From the NCBI GenBank assembly GCA_018715525.1, contig DVLL01000021.1:225634-289633 (forward strand): a stretch of DNA of 64,000 nt, given 5' to 3'. The stretch is from Candidatus Faeciplasma pullistercoris (GTDB lineage: Bacteria > Bacillota > Clostridia > Oscillospirales > Ruminococcaceae). Made by a program: the position numbers and the translations under genes. Positions 37,022 through 46,156 of this stretch are shown piece after piece. The notes under the pieces are model-generated. The model saw only the letters and a list, made by a program, of their open reading frames with translations. It was not told the DNA's origin and ran no database searches. Position 1 is the stretch's first letter, and each line of letters starts with the position of its first letter.

Positions 37022-37159
37022 TTATGACACTTCGCTCTTCATTTCCTTGCATTACTGCATAAATGTATAATAACACATGGATTTGATGTTTTCAAGCAAA
37101 TCGAAAAATTACACATACTTCTCACATTGGCCGTCATACGCCGTTAATTTTTACAACCA

Positions 37160-37196
37160 TACGAAAACATGCGGCAGAGACTTATCCCTGCCGCAT
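37160..37196 (-). terminator. Terminator after the decayed surface-protein gene
   Basis: ATGCGGCAG (37169-37177) and CTGCCGCAT (37188-37196), then GTTTTCG on the minus strand. Confidence 0.75.
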
Positions 37197-37211
37197 ATTT
37201 AAAAATTTTAC

Positions 37212-38339
37212 TTACTTTTTGTTTTTGTTTCTTTTAAGAATAACGAGAACGACTATTACCGCCACAACGACTACAGCAGCCGCCACCACCGGAATTACTG
37301 ACGAACCGCCTTTAGCTTCCGCAGTTTCGGTGTCCACGGGAGCCTCGGATGATATCAGGCTCTCATAAGAGCTCTGAAGTTCTACAGCCTTTTCATCAAC
37401 AGTCTCCTGAGACGCTGACCTTGTGTTGAGCGTGTCAATCGCATTATACAGCGCGCCATTAAACCCTTGGAAATTCTCGGGATTATATTCTTTAGCGTCT
37501 CCGGTGTAAATTACTCCGAGCGCGCCGGCTATCATTGCTTTGAGCTCGGTGAGCTCCTGCTCCGGGTACTCTACAAGCTCATCCCTTGCCGCCAAAAGCT
37601 CTTCTAAGGCGGCGTCGATATCTTCCTGAGTATAGCCGCCCGTGGTGCAGATCAAAGAGGCGTCCTCAAGAGCGTTTTCAAATCTGATCCAGCCGGAATC
37701 GTAATTTTCCTCACGAAGAAGTGAGCACTCGGCAACAGCCTGCGCCAGCTCCTCGCGGTTTTCCTCATCATGCGAAAGATCGGTATAGTACTGAATGCAG
37801 TCTATGCCAAACAATCCCGTCGGCTCTATTCTTATCGTATGCTCGCCGTACTCGAGTTCTCCCGAGTCAAACGCCTGCTCATATACATCCTGCGCCGCGT
37901 TGGTAGCCTGATGCATCCTCGGCGAGATTGAATACCACATCGGAATTGCCCGAAACTCCTATCCCGCGTAGGTATTTTTCACCGCCGATTCTTATGCTGC
38001 CTCCATCATAGGACAAACCCATCTTCGAGCCGCCGGTGCTTGATTCGTCCACCGATACATCTGAAAGATACATATATCCCGTCTTAAATCCGTCAGGCTC
38101 CGACCTTAATCCAAAGAACTCCACCTCGGCAAGATTGGCGTACTCGTCCTCAGGCACGTCGGTAAACTCGATCCTGAAGAAGCGCATATATGTTCCGTCA
38201 AAGCTCTCCTCCTGAGGTCTTGAAAGAACGGTTTCGGAATCATACGATACCAGCGTCTTCCACTCCGGCTCGTCAAGGTTAAGCTCCTTGTAGTATATTG
38301 TATACGGATGCCATTAAAAAAGCCAGTATTCTTTTCATA
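37212..38339 (-). pseudogene. Decayed surface carbohydrate-binding protein (discoidin + NPCBM + anchor remnants)
   Basis: Three pieces on the minus strand, in different frames. (1) A ribosome site and ATG at 38339 begin a signal-peptide-like MKRILAFLMAS that stops after 19 codons. (2) From about 38310 another frame, without a start, gives WHPYTIYYKELN and MRFFRIEFTDVPED, a discoidin (F5/8 C) end, then an NPCBM beginning (SKMGLSYDGGSIRIGGEKY). (3) At about 37930 the frame changes again to a beta module (GELEYGEHTIRIEPTG), a FIVAR-like helical part and a C-terminal membrane helix with KRNKNKK. Missing middles of each domain indicate serial deletions in a once large surface enzyme. Confidence 0.8.
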
Positions 38340-39103
38340 ATATAATCTCCCTTCCTAATAAATTTCTGCGGAATCCCGCCGCAAGAGTAATCGCAATTTT
38401 TGCCTAAACAGTCGTTTTTAATAGCTTTCTCTTTTTTTCATTACCTGTAGTTTCCTCCTGTAAAATATAATGTTCCAAAGTTGCGTTAAACTTAAATTCG
38501 CCGCTTCCAGTATTCCCTCTTTCTTATATAGTTTTATTAAATTATAATAGTAGCCCTGATTTTATGTGCATAATTTATAATTATTTTAATTTATGAAATA
38601 GAAAAATAAATTTTAATAAATCAATTATTTTATGAATTCCTCATTAAGTCAAAGATGACATTTATCGATTTAAAGCTTAATCAAATAAAAGCAGTTGCTC
38701 AAATTTCCGCTGTAAACGGCAATATTCCGAGGATTTATTTAGCATATAGAAAACAGCAAAGCTACTTATAGCAATTATTTTATCGATTAGTCAGTCAAAA
38801 GCAAAGATTGACCAATAGTACTCAAAATATCATTATTTCATCGAATCAGCTAAAATACTCGTACAATAACAAAAATCTGAAATCATATCTCTGACTTTAG
38901 CTTACTACAATGATAGTATTATATGAAAAAACATCTAACATGTCAATAGTGTTTTTAAAAACAAGCGCAAAAAATCTTATTTAAGTTTGTCAGACCTATA
39001 ATTGATATGGTTTTTCAAATTTGCCATCAGCCCGAATTTATGCACATTACACAAAAACAAAAAAATAAATCTGTGTAAAACACGAAAACTTCACCGTGTT
39101 ATA
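38340..39103. other. AT-rich intergenic region
   Basis: About 760 bases without a credible gene. It is strongly AT-rich compared with its flanks. A motif close to ATTATTTTATcGAaT appears three times (near 38620, 38775 and 38830), perhaps operator sites for the divergent surface genes, but the copies are degenerate and irregularly spaced. Confidence 0.4.
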
Positions 39104-39132
39104 TTGAACTCCCGGTTAACTTCTGATATACT
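39104..39132 (+). promoter_or_regulatory. Promoter before the GH43-like gene
   Basis: TTGAAC and TATACT with a 17-base spacer; TSS would be about 55 bases before the ATG. Confidence 0.65.
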
Positions 39133-39193
39133 TGATCAACATGAGCATACTTTTGTTGCTCGACCAATCTACTACAATTAAGAGGATACAGTC

Positions 39194-41167
39194 ATGAAAA
39201 ATTTAGTTAAAAAAGCTGCTGCGTCTGCGACAGCCGGAATTATAGCGCTTTCGACGCTGCTTACATCAGTTCCGGTCAGTGCCGAGGGCAACGGTGAGAT
39301 TACTCAATTTATGGACTGCTTTATGCCGATGCCTATCATCGAGGAACTTACAGACGACTGCTGGGGCGCAAGGGCAGGTCTGAGAGACCAGAGCAACGGT
39401 CTTGAGGACAGAGAGATGGATGAGTACTGCTACTGGGACGGCGGAATCATCAAGGATGAGGAAACAGGTAAGTACTATATGTTTGCGAGCCGCTGGAATC
39501 AGGCAGGCGGTCATTGGGGTCAGAACGGCATCTCAGGCTGGCAGGGCTCTCAGGCGATATACGCCGTCAGCGACAACCTGTACGGACCTTACACCGACAT
39601 GGGACCGATCTGGCCGGATTGGTGCGACGGAGCGGGACACAATGTCTTCCCGTTCATGGTCAGTGAAACCGATCCGCTTTACGAAGAAGGCTACAGATAT
39701 GCAATAATGATAAGCGATACCGGTATGCATGGTGAGATCGCGAACGGAACTATACACATTGCCAAGAGTCTCGACGGTCCATGGGACCTTTTGCAAAACG
39801 GCAACAGCGGCAGACTTAAGGCGGTCGGCTCAAGCGGTTATTATCTCACAAATGTCAGCATAACCCTTAGAGACGACGGAAAATATGAGGCTATAAACAG
39901 AAACGGCGACAAAGCTATCGCCGACTCGCTCGAGGGCGACTGGGTAGTACAGCTTTACGGCCTGTGGTGGCAGGTCGAGGGCATGCCTAATGTCAATGTT
40001 GAAGACCCAGTCATCTGGTATTCGGATGGGCTGTATCATGTTGTTGCGAACAAATGGGACACAAAAGAAGCCTTCTACCTCACATCCGAGGACGGTGTTA
40101 CAAACTGGGTGCGCCATTCGGGAATTGCGTACACTCCAAAGGAAAACTTTCTTGAATATGAGGACGGTACGGAAAACAACTGGGCAAAGCTTGAGCGCCC
40201 GAACATATATGTTGAAGACGGAACAATCAAGGCGTTCACATTTGCTGTAATCGACGTTGAGAAGGAACAGGACCTCGGAAACGATTCTCATGGAAGCAAA
40301 ATAATAGTAGTGCCTTTCAACGGAGAGGGTCTTGATGAGTTCGCAAGATCTGATGTGTATGTTGACCCGATGGCTCACCGCGACGGAATTGAGCCCATAG
40401 CGGACACAACGGCGCAATCTTGGAGCAATGAAGCAAATCTCAACTACGGCGGAGAACCGTTCCTTCAGTTGCAAAGAAACAGCGCCCAAGGCATATTTGG
40501 CGAAGGCGAAAAAGCAATAGACTCATATGACTGCAAGATAGCATACATCAAGTATGACATTTCAAAATACATAGACAAGGAGATCGAGGACGTTTACCTG
40601 TCGATTGTGTACCAGGGCTTGCAGGCTGGCGTAAGCGCGGAAAATCAGATAGAAGTGGCGCTTGCCGAATCTGACTGGGAGGAAGGCACGGGAAGCGGAA
40701 CCGCGCCAAACGCTAACGGAAACGTCCAGCAAAACGATGATGAGGTTATCTGGAGCAATCAGCCAGCGATTATTTCAAGTGCTGATGAGACAGTTGTTTC
40801 CGATGCTTTTGCGACAGCCGACTCCCCCATCGAAGTTAAAATCGACGTTACCGATATGGTCAAATCATATATCGAAGATAATCCCGGCGAAACGGTTATT
40901 ACGTTTGCGCTTTGCGAAATGAACGGCAATCGCCTCCACATTGGCAGCAAAGAGGGCGGCGTGTCAACTGTTCCGCTTTTAGACGTAAACTATGTCGGTC
41001 AGGAAGAGGAAGAAGAAAAAGAGGCCGCTGAAGAGAACATCTCGCAGAACAGCGAATCAAGCGCAACACCAATGATCGTTGGAATAGTTGCGGCAGTTGT
41101 TGTGATTATAGTTGCGATTATAATAATTATTGCAGCTAAAAAGCCCAAGAATGAAAAGAAGAGCTGA
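39194..41167 (+). CDS. GH43-like glycoside hydrolase, surface-anchored
   Basis: 657 residues: signal peptide (cleavage near PVSA-EG, residue 30), a five-bladed-propeller GH43-like domain to about 390 with the candidate base Asp in YWDGGIIKD and another Asp in VEDPVIWY, a CBM96/DNRLRE-like beta domain (DTTAQSWSNEANLNYGGEP to about 610), then a C-terminal membrane helix and KKPKNEKKS. Likely an arabinofuranosidase or xylosidase-type activity on the cell surface. The same anchor style is seen in the pseudogene on the other side of the gap. Confidence 0.82.
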   Translation: MKNLVKKAAASATAGIIALSTLLTSVPVSAEGNGEITQFMDCFMPMPIIEELTDDCWGARAGLRDQSNGLEDREMDEYCYWDGGIIKDEETGKYYMFASRWNQAGGHWGQNGISGWQGSQAIYAVSDNLYGPYTDMGPIWPDWCDGAGHNVFPFMVSETDPLYEEGYRYAIMISDTGMHGEIANGTIHIAKSLDGPWDLLQNGNSGRLKAVGSSGYYLTNVSITLRDDGKYEAINRNGDKAIADSLEGDWVVQLYGLWWQVEGMPNVNVEDPVIWYSDGLYHVVANKWDTKEAFYLTSEDGVTNWVRHSGIAYTPKENFLEYEDGTENNWAKLERPNIYVEDGTIKAFTFAVIDVEKEQDLGNDSHGSKIIVVPFNGEGLDEFARSDVYVDPMAHRDGIEPIADTTAQSWSNEANLNYGGEPFLQLQRNSAQGIFGEGEKAIDSYDCKIAYIKYDISKYIDKEIEDVYLSIVYQGLQAGVSAENQIEVALAESDWEEGTGSGTAPNANGNVQQNDDEVIWSNQPAIISSADETVVSDAFATADSPIEVKIDVTDMVKSYIEDNPGETVITFALCEMNGNRLHIGSKEGGVSTVPLLDVNYVGQEEEEEKEAAEENISQNSESSATPMIVGIVAAVVVIIVAIIIIIAAKKPKNEKKS

Positions 41168-41197
41168 TTGAACGAGGCTATATGATTTAAAATCGAA

Positions 41198-41250
41198 AGC
41201 CCGCAGTAGATACGGCAGATTACTGCCAAGTATCCGCTGCGGGCTGTTTA
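41198..41250 (+). terminator. Terminator after the GH43-like gene
   Basis: AGCCCGCAG/CTGCGGGCT outer stem with an inner GGCAG/CTGCC hairpin, then TGTTTATT. Confidence 0.75.
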
Positions 41251-41490
41251 TTATCTTCCAAAAGCATATACAGCACCGCTTTCCGGCGCATTATACAAAA
41301 GCTTACGACAAGTGTCACAGCCTGCCGTCTTAGCAGACAATTGGAGTTGATCCTATAAGAATAACCTATTATCTGCATATGTCCTTAAGACGCACTGAAT
41401 TTTCCTTCCCTTGTATCGCTTTTCCCAAAGATAGTAACTGGCAACCTGTTTTCTAACGGTAGATTACTATTGTTCCGATTGCCAATAAAA

Positions 41491-41543
41491 AGCCCGCTTT
41501 GATTTCCTTTCAGCATTTGAACGGAAACCGCAGCGGGTTTTTA
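41491..41543. terminator. Hairpin with T-run, no gene directly before it
   Basis: AAAAAGCCCGCT and AGCGGGTTTTTA arms with an inner TTTCC/GGAAA stem. It lies 240 bases after the previous terminator in a gene-free stretch (41,251-41,730), perhaps the end of a lost gene at the edge of the mobile region. Confidence 0.6.
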
Positions 41544-41733
41544 TCATATTCCTGATATAGGCGCAAATAGCGTCATATCGTACCGATTAATTGACGAAAT
41601 ATAAATCCGACACAGGTTATCTGCATCTTATTTATTCACCCTATTACATTTTACAGTTCACCTTTCTTTTTGGATATGTCTGTACAGTTCATAGCATTAG
41701 CCAAAACAGAACATATTATTCACACTCTGTCTA

Positions 41734-41762
41734 TTGTTATTATTCGGAGTTCCGTATATAAT
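41734..41762 (+). promoter_or_regulatory. Promoter of the first small HTH gene
   Basis: TTGTTA and TATAAT with a 17-base spacer, 38 bases before the ATG. Confidence 0.6.
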
Positions 41763-41799
41763 ATTATATAGTGGAATGTTGAAAGGGCGTGAACCGAGA

Positions 41800-41970
41800 A
41801 TGTTAGAATATATCTCCGCTTCCGAAGCAGCGAGAAAATGGGGTATTTCAGAACGACGAGTGCAGAAGTTATGCGAAGAAAACCGCATACCCGGTGTGGC
41901 AAAGTTCAGTTATATGTGGTTGATACCAAAGAACGCGGAAAAGCCTGTTGACAGACGGCGAAAAGGATAA
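41800..41970 (+). CDS. Small excisionase-like HTH protein
   Basis: 56 residues: LEYISASEAARKWGISERRVQ is a MerR/HTH_17-like helix-turn-helix, followed by CEENRIPG and a WLIPKNAEKP wing. AAAGGG lies upstream of the ATG at 41800; a nearby ATG at 41776 is an alternative. A close paralog lies at 43475. Such proteins act as excisionases or small regulators in Clostridial mobile elements. Confidence 0.75.
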   Translation: MLEYISASEAARKWGISERRVQKLCEENRIPGVAKFSYMWLIPKNAEKPVDRRRKG

Positions 41971-42079
41971 TGGCATGCATGACAAAGATAATGGCAGCGT
42001 TGACTACTATGAAATATTGTAGGGTCTGTTCAAACTCAGTATAATGATGTTGCAAATTAAGACTAAGGAGGGCCTATAC

Positions 42080-42739
42080 ATGGATATGAATCAATTACCT
42101 GATAACCTTGTTAATATACGAAAAATGAACGGACTGTCCCAAGAAGCGTTTGCAGAAAGAATAGGTGTTTCAAGGCAGGCTATATCCAACTGGGAACGCA
42201 AACAAGGTGTTCCCGATGCAGATATGCTGAAAATAATAGCAAAGGAATTTGATGTGAGCATTGATACTCTTATAACAGGATGTGTTGCACCAAACTCATC
42301 AATTTCTGAAAAAGGCTCTCAACCGTTTAAGTACTCGAAGTATGTGATTATTTCTATGGTACTTATTTTAGCTATACATATATTTTCGTGGTATCAAGGG
42401 AAAGTGAGTATAGAAAGTGTCATTATATCACCGGGCGTCATTACGATGATTTCTGTAATCATTCATTTAACTTTCCGGCATGTTGTGAGGTATAACAGCT
42501 ATTCCATACTTGGCGGTTTTTCCGATGAGAAAGATAATATCCCTCAAGTAAGAAAACAGCTCAATGCGATCGACTTGCTGAATTCACTCTTTGGCTTAGC
42601 GTTCTCTGTCATATTTTTTATCACATACGGCAGCGGAGCAGAAAACAGAACAATTGGTTCACTGATATTTCTTGGGGCATATATTTTAACACTTGTTATT
42701 ATTGTTGTCTGCGTAAATATTAAAATCAAATCACGCTAA
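42080..42739 (+). CDS. XRE-family regulator with membrane part
   Basis: 219 residues from the ATG at 42080 with a full AAGGAGGG site. N-terminal HTH_3 (LSQEAFAERIGVSRQAISNWE at about 15-35), then three or four membrane helices from about 85 to the end. Membrane-bound Xre regulators of this kind often sense envelope stress or peptides. A TTGTAG/TATAAT promoter with a 17-base spacer ends near 42,044. Confidence 0.85.
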   Translation: MDMNQLPDNLVNIRKMNGLSQEAFAERIGVSRQAISNWERKQGVPDADMLKIIAKEFDVSIDTLITGCVAPNSSISEKGSQPFKYSKYVIISMVLILAIHIFSWYQGKVSIESVIISPGVITMISVIIHLTFRHVVRYNSYSILGGFSDEKDNIPQVRKQLNAIDLLNSLFGLAFSVIFFITYGSGAENRTIGSLIFLGAYILTLVIIVVCVNIKIKSR

Positions 42740-42761
42740 ATGATGCTCTGCAATTTCTTTA

Positions 42762-42896
42762 CATGTAGGTATTGTAGAGCGTGTGGAAAACGGAACAGTC
42801 TATACCGTTGAAGGTAACTCTGGCGATGCTTGCCGTCAGAACAGCTACGCTGTCGGCAGCAGCGTTATCTACGGCTATGGTATCCCTGCTTATTAA
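42762..42896 (+). pseudogene. C-terminal fragment of a CHAP-domain peptidoglycan hydrolase
   Basis: Read from 42762, the frame gives HVGIVERVENGTVYTVEGN and ends in SSVIYGYGIPAY before a stop: the last 44 residues of a CHAP amidase as found in Clostridial conjugative elements, with the catalytic His in HVGIV. No start or N-terminal domain remains. A clear relic of a conjugative element. Confidence 0.8.
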
Positions 42897-42920
42897 AAAA
42901 AGGCGAAAGAAAACCAGAGG

Positions 42921-43280
42921 TTACTCCTCTGGCTCTCTTGCCTTACATAGACCGTTTACAGTTGCTTCAATCACGGACAGTTCTTTATCATCTAAATTGT
43001 CGAGCTGTGCGTCTAAGCGTCTGCGGACGGAACTCTTTTTGACTTCTTTGTTAGGAAATATATACTCATCAACCGAAACATCAAACATTGTAATAAGCTG
43101 AAGAAACAGCTCGATGCTTGGATATTTTCCCTCGTTTTCGATAGATTGAATGTGTCTGGGGGCATAGCCGATTATCCCAGAAAGCTGCTCTCTTGTCATT
43201 CCTCTTGCTTCACGGGCTTTTTTAATCGCCTGTCCTATCGGCATAAAATCGAAATCAAAATCGTTGTTTCTCTCGTCCAT
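42921..43280 (-). CDS. XRE-family transcriptional regulator
   Basis: 119 residues from the ATG at 43280. HTH_3 at about 14-70 (AREARGMTREQLSGIIGYAPRH), with a C-terminal helix. Typical of the repressor gene of Clostridial integrative elements, with an AAGGTGGTGAG site. It is divergent from the small HTH/two-component operon at 43475, whose promoter spacer holds a palindrome it may bind. Confidence 0.85.
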   Translation of the reverse strand: MDERNNDFDFDFMPIGQAIKKAREARGMTREQLSGIIGYAPRHIQSIENEGKYPSIELFLQLITMFDVSVDEYIFPNKEVKKSSVRRRLDAQLDNLDDKELSVIEATVNGLCKAREPEE

Positions 43281-43418
43281 AAGCTCACCACCTTGTACCA
43301 ATATAATTCTCTTATTATATTGTATGGATTTGTGGCTTCTTATTAAACGATGTGAAAATGCCGACCATAAGATATTTCACTTCCTATAAGCAGAGGCGAA
43401 AATTCATATTTACACACT

Positions 43419-43446
43419 TGATACAGTTCGTTTGAACGGCTATAAT
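43419..43446 (+). promoter_or_regulatory. Promoter with palindrome in the spacer
   Basis: TTGATA (43419-43424) and TATAAT (43441-43446), 16 bases apart, with GTTC-GTTT-GAAC in the spacer. It is the reverse arrangement of a LexA box. Probable repressor site for the divergent Xre protein. Confidence 0.65.
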
Positions 43447-43474
43447 TTTATATATAACGCTTTGGAGGGAGAAT

Positions 43475-43654
43475 ATGTTTGAATATATGACCGCACAGGA
43501 AGCTGCCGAAAAGTGGAATGTATCGTTAAGATGGGTGCAACGCTTATGCAAAGAAAGCCGCATTGATGGAGTTATAAATGTAAATCGTGTATGGCTTATC
43601 CCGAAAAAAGCAAAAAAGCCTGCTGATGTAAGACTTAAGAAAGGAATTGAATAA
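43475..43654 (+). CDS. Small excisionase-like HTH protein, paralog
   Basis: 59 residues, ATG with GGAGGGA before it. Same layout as the gene at 41800: TAQEAAEKWNVSLRWVQRLC as HTH, KESRIDG, WLIPKKAKKP. It is the first gene of the two-component/ABC operon; the next gene begins two bases after the stop, so here it is more likely a local regulator than an excisionase. Confidence 0.8.
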   Translation: MFEYMTAQEAAEKWNVSLRWVQRLCKESRIDGVINVNRVWLIPKKAKKPADVRLKKGIE

Positions 43655-43656
43655 TT

Positions 43657-44322
43657 TTGAAAAATATATTGATTATTGATGATGATTTAGATATAGGAAA
43701 TGTGCTTGAGGAAATCCTGAAAAATGAGGGGTATTCTGTTTCCCGTGCATACTCAGGAACGGAAGCTGTATTTGTGCTTTCTCAGTCAAGACCAGACCTT
43801 ATTCTACTTGATTTGATGCTGCCGGGGCTAAGTGGTGAAGAAGTATTGCCGCATATAAAAGGTATTCCTGTAATTGTTATGAGTGCAAAAGCCGATATTG
43901 ATAACAAAGTGGAACTATTGCTTAGCGGCGCTGTTGACTATGTTACAAAACCTTTTAATACAAAAGAGTTATTGGCTCGAATTGCTGTACATCTTCGTAC
44001 TTTTGATACACTTGGCAAATCAGAAGAATTGTCTTTTGAAGAAATCAGCCTTGACACAAATACTCATATTGTAAGTGTAAAAGGCGGGGAAATCAAATTA
44101 ACAAGGACAGAATATGCCATTCTTAAAATCCTATTACAAAATCAGACACAAGTTGTTGCAAAATCGCAGCTTCTTGACCGTATAAGTGAAGATACGCCAG
44201 ATTGTACCGAGAGTTCATTAAAGACACATATAAGTAATTTACGCAAAAAACTCCGTGATGCGGGAGGAAAAGATTATATTGAAGCGATTTGGGGGATTGG
44301 GTTCAAGTTGAAAACAGAATAA
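43657..44322 (+). CDS. OmpR-family response regulator
   Basis: 221 residues. Receiver domain with acidic pocket IIDDDLD, phospho-acceptor Asp in LILLDLMLPG and Lys in VTKPFNTKEL; winged-helix DNA-binding domain from about 125 (LTRTEYAILKILL, ending GIGFKLKTE). TTG start at 43657. Partner of the kinase at 46157, with which it flanks an ABC exporter. The direct repeats just after it are probably its binding sites. Confidence 0.93.
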   Translation: MKNILIIDDDLDIGNVLEEILKNEGYSVSRAYSGTEAVFVLSQSRPDLILLDLMLPGLSGEEVLPHIKGIPVIVMSAKADIDNKVELLLSGAVDYVTKPFNTKELLARIAVHLRTFDTLGKSEELSFEEISLDTNTHIVSVKGGEIKLTRTEYAILKILLQNQTQVVAKSQLLDRISEDTPDCTESSLKTHISNLRKKLRDAGGKDYIEAIWGIGFKLKTE

Positions 44323-44333
44323 AATCTCAACCA

Positions 44334-44367
44334 TTTCTTAACTATTTTCTTTACCGTTTTCTTAACT
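44334..44367 (+). promoter_or_regulatory. Three direct repeats, probable response-regulator site
   Basis: TTTCTTAAC, TTTCTTTAC and TTTCTTAAC begin at 44334, 44346 and 44358, exactly 12 bases apart, in the gap before the ABC ATPase gene. OmpR-family regulators bind such direct repeats with about one helical turn spacing. Confidence 0.75.
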
Positions 44368-44411
44368 GTTTATTGATAGACTGTCAGTACCAAATAAAAG
44401 GAGGTAAAACT

Positions 44412-45326
44412 ATGGAGTATGTTCTGAAAACAAATGCTTTGAGCAAAACATATAAGAACTTCAAAGCGTTGAATGGACTTACTATGAGTGTTCCCAAAGG
44501 GGCAATCTATGGTTTTGTCGGTAAAAATGGTGCTGGCAAAACAACTTTAATTCGTTTGATATGTGGGCTTCAGGAGCCTACCTCTGGTGATTATTCTTTA
44601 TACGGAATAAAAAATACAGAGAAAGCAATCTTGAAATCACGCAGGAGAATGGGTGCAGTTGTGGAAACCCCCTCAATCTATATGGATTTAACAGCCGTTG
44701 ATAACCTGAAAGAACAGTATAGAATTCTTGGATTGCCTTCTTATGACGATATTCCAAATCTTCTAAAGTTAGTAGGTCTTGAAAATACAGGGAATAAAAA
44801 AGCTAAAAACTTTTCTCTGGGTATGCGGCAGCGTTTAGGAATTGCAATCGCTCTTGCAGGCGATCCTGATTTTTTGGTACTTGATGAACCTGTTAATGGT
44901 CTTGACCCTCAAGGCATTATTGAAATGCGTGAGTTGATTTTGAAGCTCAACCGTGAACATCAAATAACCGTTTTGATTTCAAGCCATATTCTTGATGAGC
45001 TGTCACGCCTTGCAACACACTATGGATTTATTGACGGGGGAAGAATGGTAAAAGAAATCAGCTCGGAAGAATTAGAAGCAGCTTGCCGCAAGTGTGTCCG
45101 CATTGAAGTAACAAATGTCCAAACGCTCGCTCGTGTTTTAGATGGAATGAAAATTGATTATAACATCGTTTCAGATAAAGCCGCTGATGCGTTTGCAAAA
45201 GTCAATGTTTCAAAATTAACCTCGGCACTATCGAAAGAAAATTGTGAAGTTCTTTCTATGCAGGAGCGAGATGAAAGTTTGGAAAGTTACTATGTTAGTT
45301 TAGTGGGAGGCAAGAGAGATGAGTAA
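44412..45326 (+). CDS. ABC transporter ATP-binding protein, bacitracin/lantibiotic export type
   Basis: 304 residues from the ATG with a full AGGAGG site. Walker A GKNGAGKTTLIR at about 37-48, signature FSLGMRQRLGIA, Walker B FLVLDEPVNGLDP, H-loop ISSHILDE. C-terminal regulatory part as in BcrA. Pairs with the next permease, which it overlaps by 8 bases. With the RR/HK pair, the unit fits peptide-antibiotic sensing and resistance. Confidence 0.93.
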   Translation: MEYVLKTNALSKTYKNFKALNGLTMSVPKGAIYGFVGKNGAGKTTLIRLICGLQEPTSGDYSLYGIKNTEKAILKSRRRMGAVVETPSIYMDLTAVDNLKEQYRILGLPSYDDIPNLLKLVGLENTGNKKAKNFSLGMRQRLGIAIALAGDPDFLVLDEPVNGLDPQGIIEMRELILKLNREHQITVLISSHILDELSRLATHYGFIDGGRMVKEISSEELEAACRKCVRIEVTNVQTLARVLDGMKIDYNIVSDKAADAFAKVNVSKLTSALSKENCEVLSMQERDESLESYYVSLVGGKRDE

Positions 45327-46143
45327 GTTATTATCAGCAGGTTTTATCCGACTGAGAAAAGATAAAATATTTTGGGTTGCTCTGATTTTTATGTTCGGAG
45401 CAGGTGTATTTTTCCCAGTAATGCGATATATGGACATGCAGCAATCAGGTTATATCAAAAATATTGATAATGGTTTTTTTGCCTGCACTCCTTTTATTGG
45501 TATTGTTATGGCTGTATTTTGTAGTCTTTTTATCGGAACAGAATACAGCGATGGTACAATCCGTAATAAAGTGATTATCGGACAAAAAAGAACTTCAATT
45601 TATTTATCAGATTTAACTATTTGTGCTATTGTCAGCGTCATAATGTGTACAGCATTTTTTATTGCTTATCTTTGTGTAGGTATCCCATTGCTTGGCTTTT
45701 TTGAGATGGAAATTAAATTAGTTTTACTGTACGCTTTGGCGGTGTTCGTTCTTTCCGTTGCATTTGCTTCAATTTTTACTTTGATTTCTATGTTAAGTCA
45801 TAACAAGGCGATTACGGCCGTTGTGTCTATTTTATTAGCGTTTCTGCTTTTACTTGCAGGGGCGCAGCTTAACAGAATGTTAAACGAGCCTGAAATAAAT
45901 ATGGGACTTACAATGATAGAAAATGGACCGGAATATGAAGGAATTCCAAATCCCAAATACTTGGACGATGGAGAGCGAAAAGTTGTTCAGTTTATTTATG
46001 ATTTTATCCCTGGTGGTCAAGTTGTACAATGTATATCACTGGGAGCGAATAATGTTGCTGTTCTGCCCGTCTATTCGTTGATTATAATTATATTGACTAC
46101 GGGAATTGGAATGTTTTTCTTTAGAAAAAAAGAATTGAAATAA
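45319..46143 (+). CDS. ABC transporter permease (ABC-2 type)
   Basis: 274 residues, six membrane helices, with an exterior segment around 190-230 (NRMLNEPEINM... to IYDFIPGGQVVQ). ABC-2 permease of the BcrB/lantibiotic-immunity group. Overlaps the ATPase gene by 8 bases; 13 bases before the histidine kinase. Confidence 0.88.
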   Translation: MSKLLSAGFIRLRKDKIFWVALIFMFGAGVFFPVMRYMDMQQSGYIKNIDNGFFACTPFIGIVMAVFCSLFIGTEYSDGTIRNKVIIGQKRTSIYLSDLTICAIVSVIMCTAFFIAYLCVGIPLLGFFEMEIKLVLLYALAVFVLSVAFASIFTLISMLSHNKAITAVVSILLAFLLLLAGAQLNRMLNEPEINMGLTMIENGPEYEGIPNPKYLDDGERKVVQFIYDFIPGGQVVQCISLGANNVAVLPVYSLIIIILTTGIGMFFFRKKELK

Positions 46144-46156
46144 ATAAGGAGCTATT

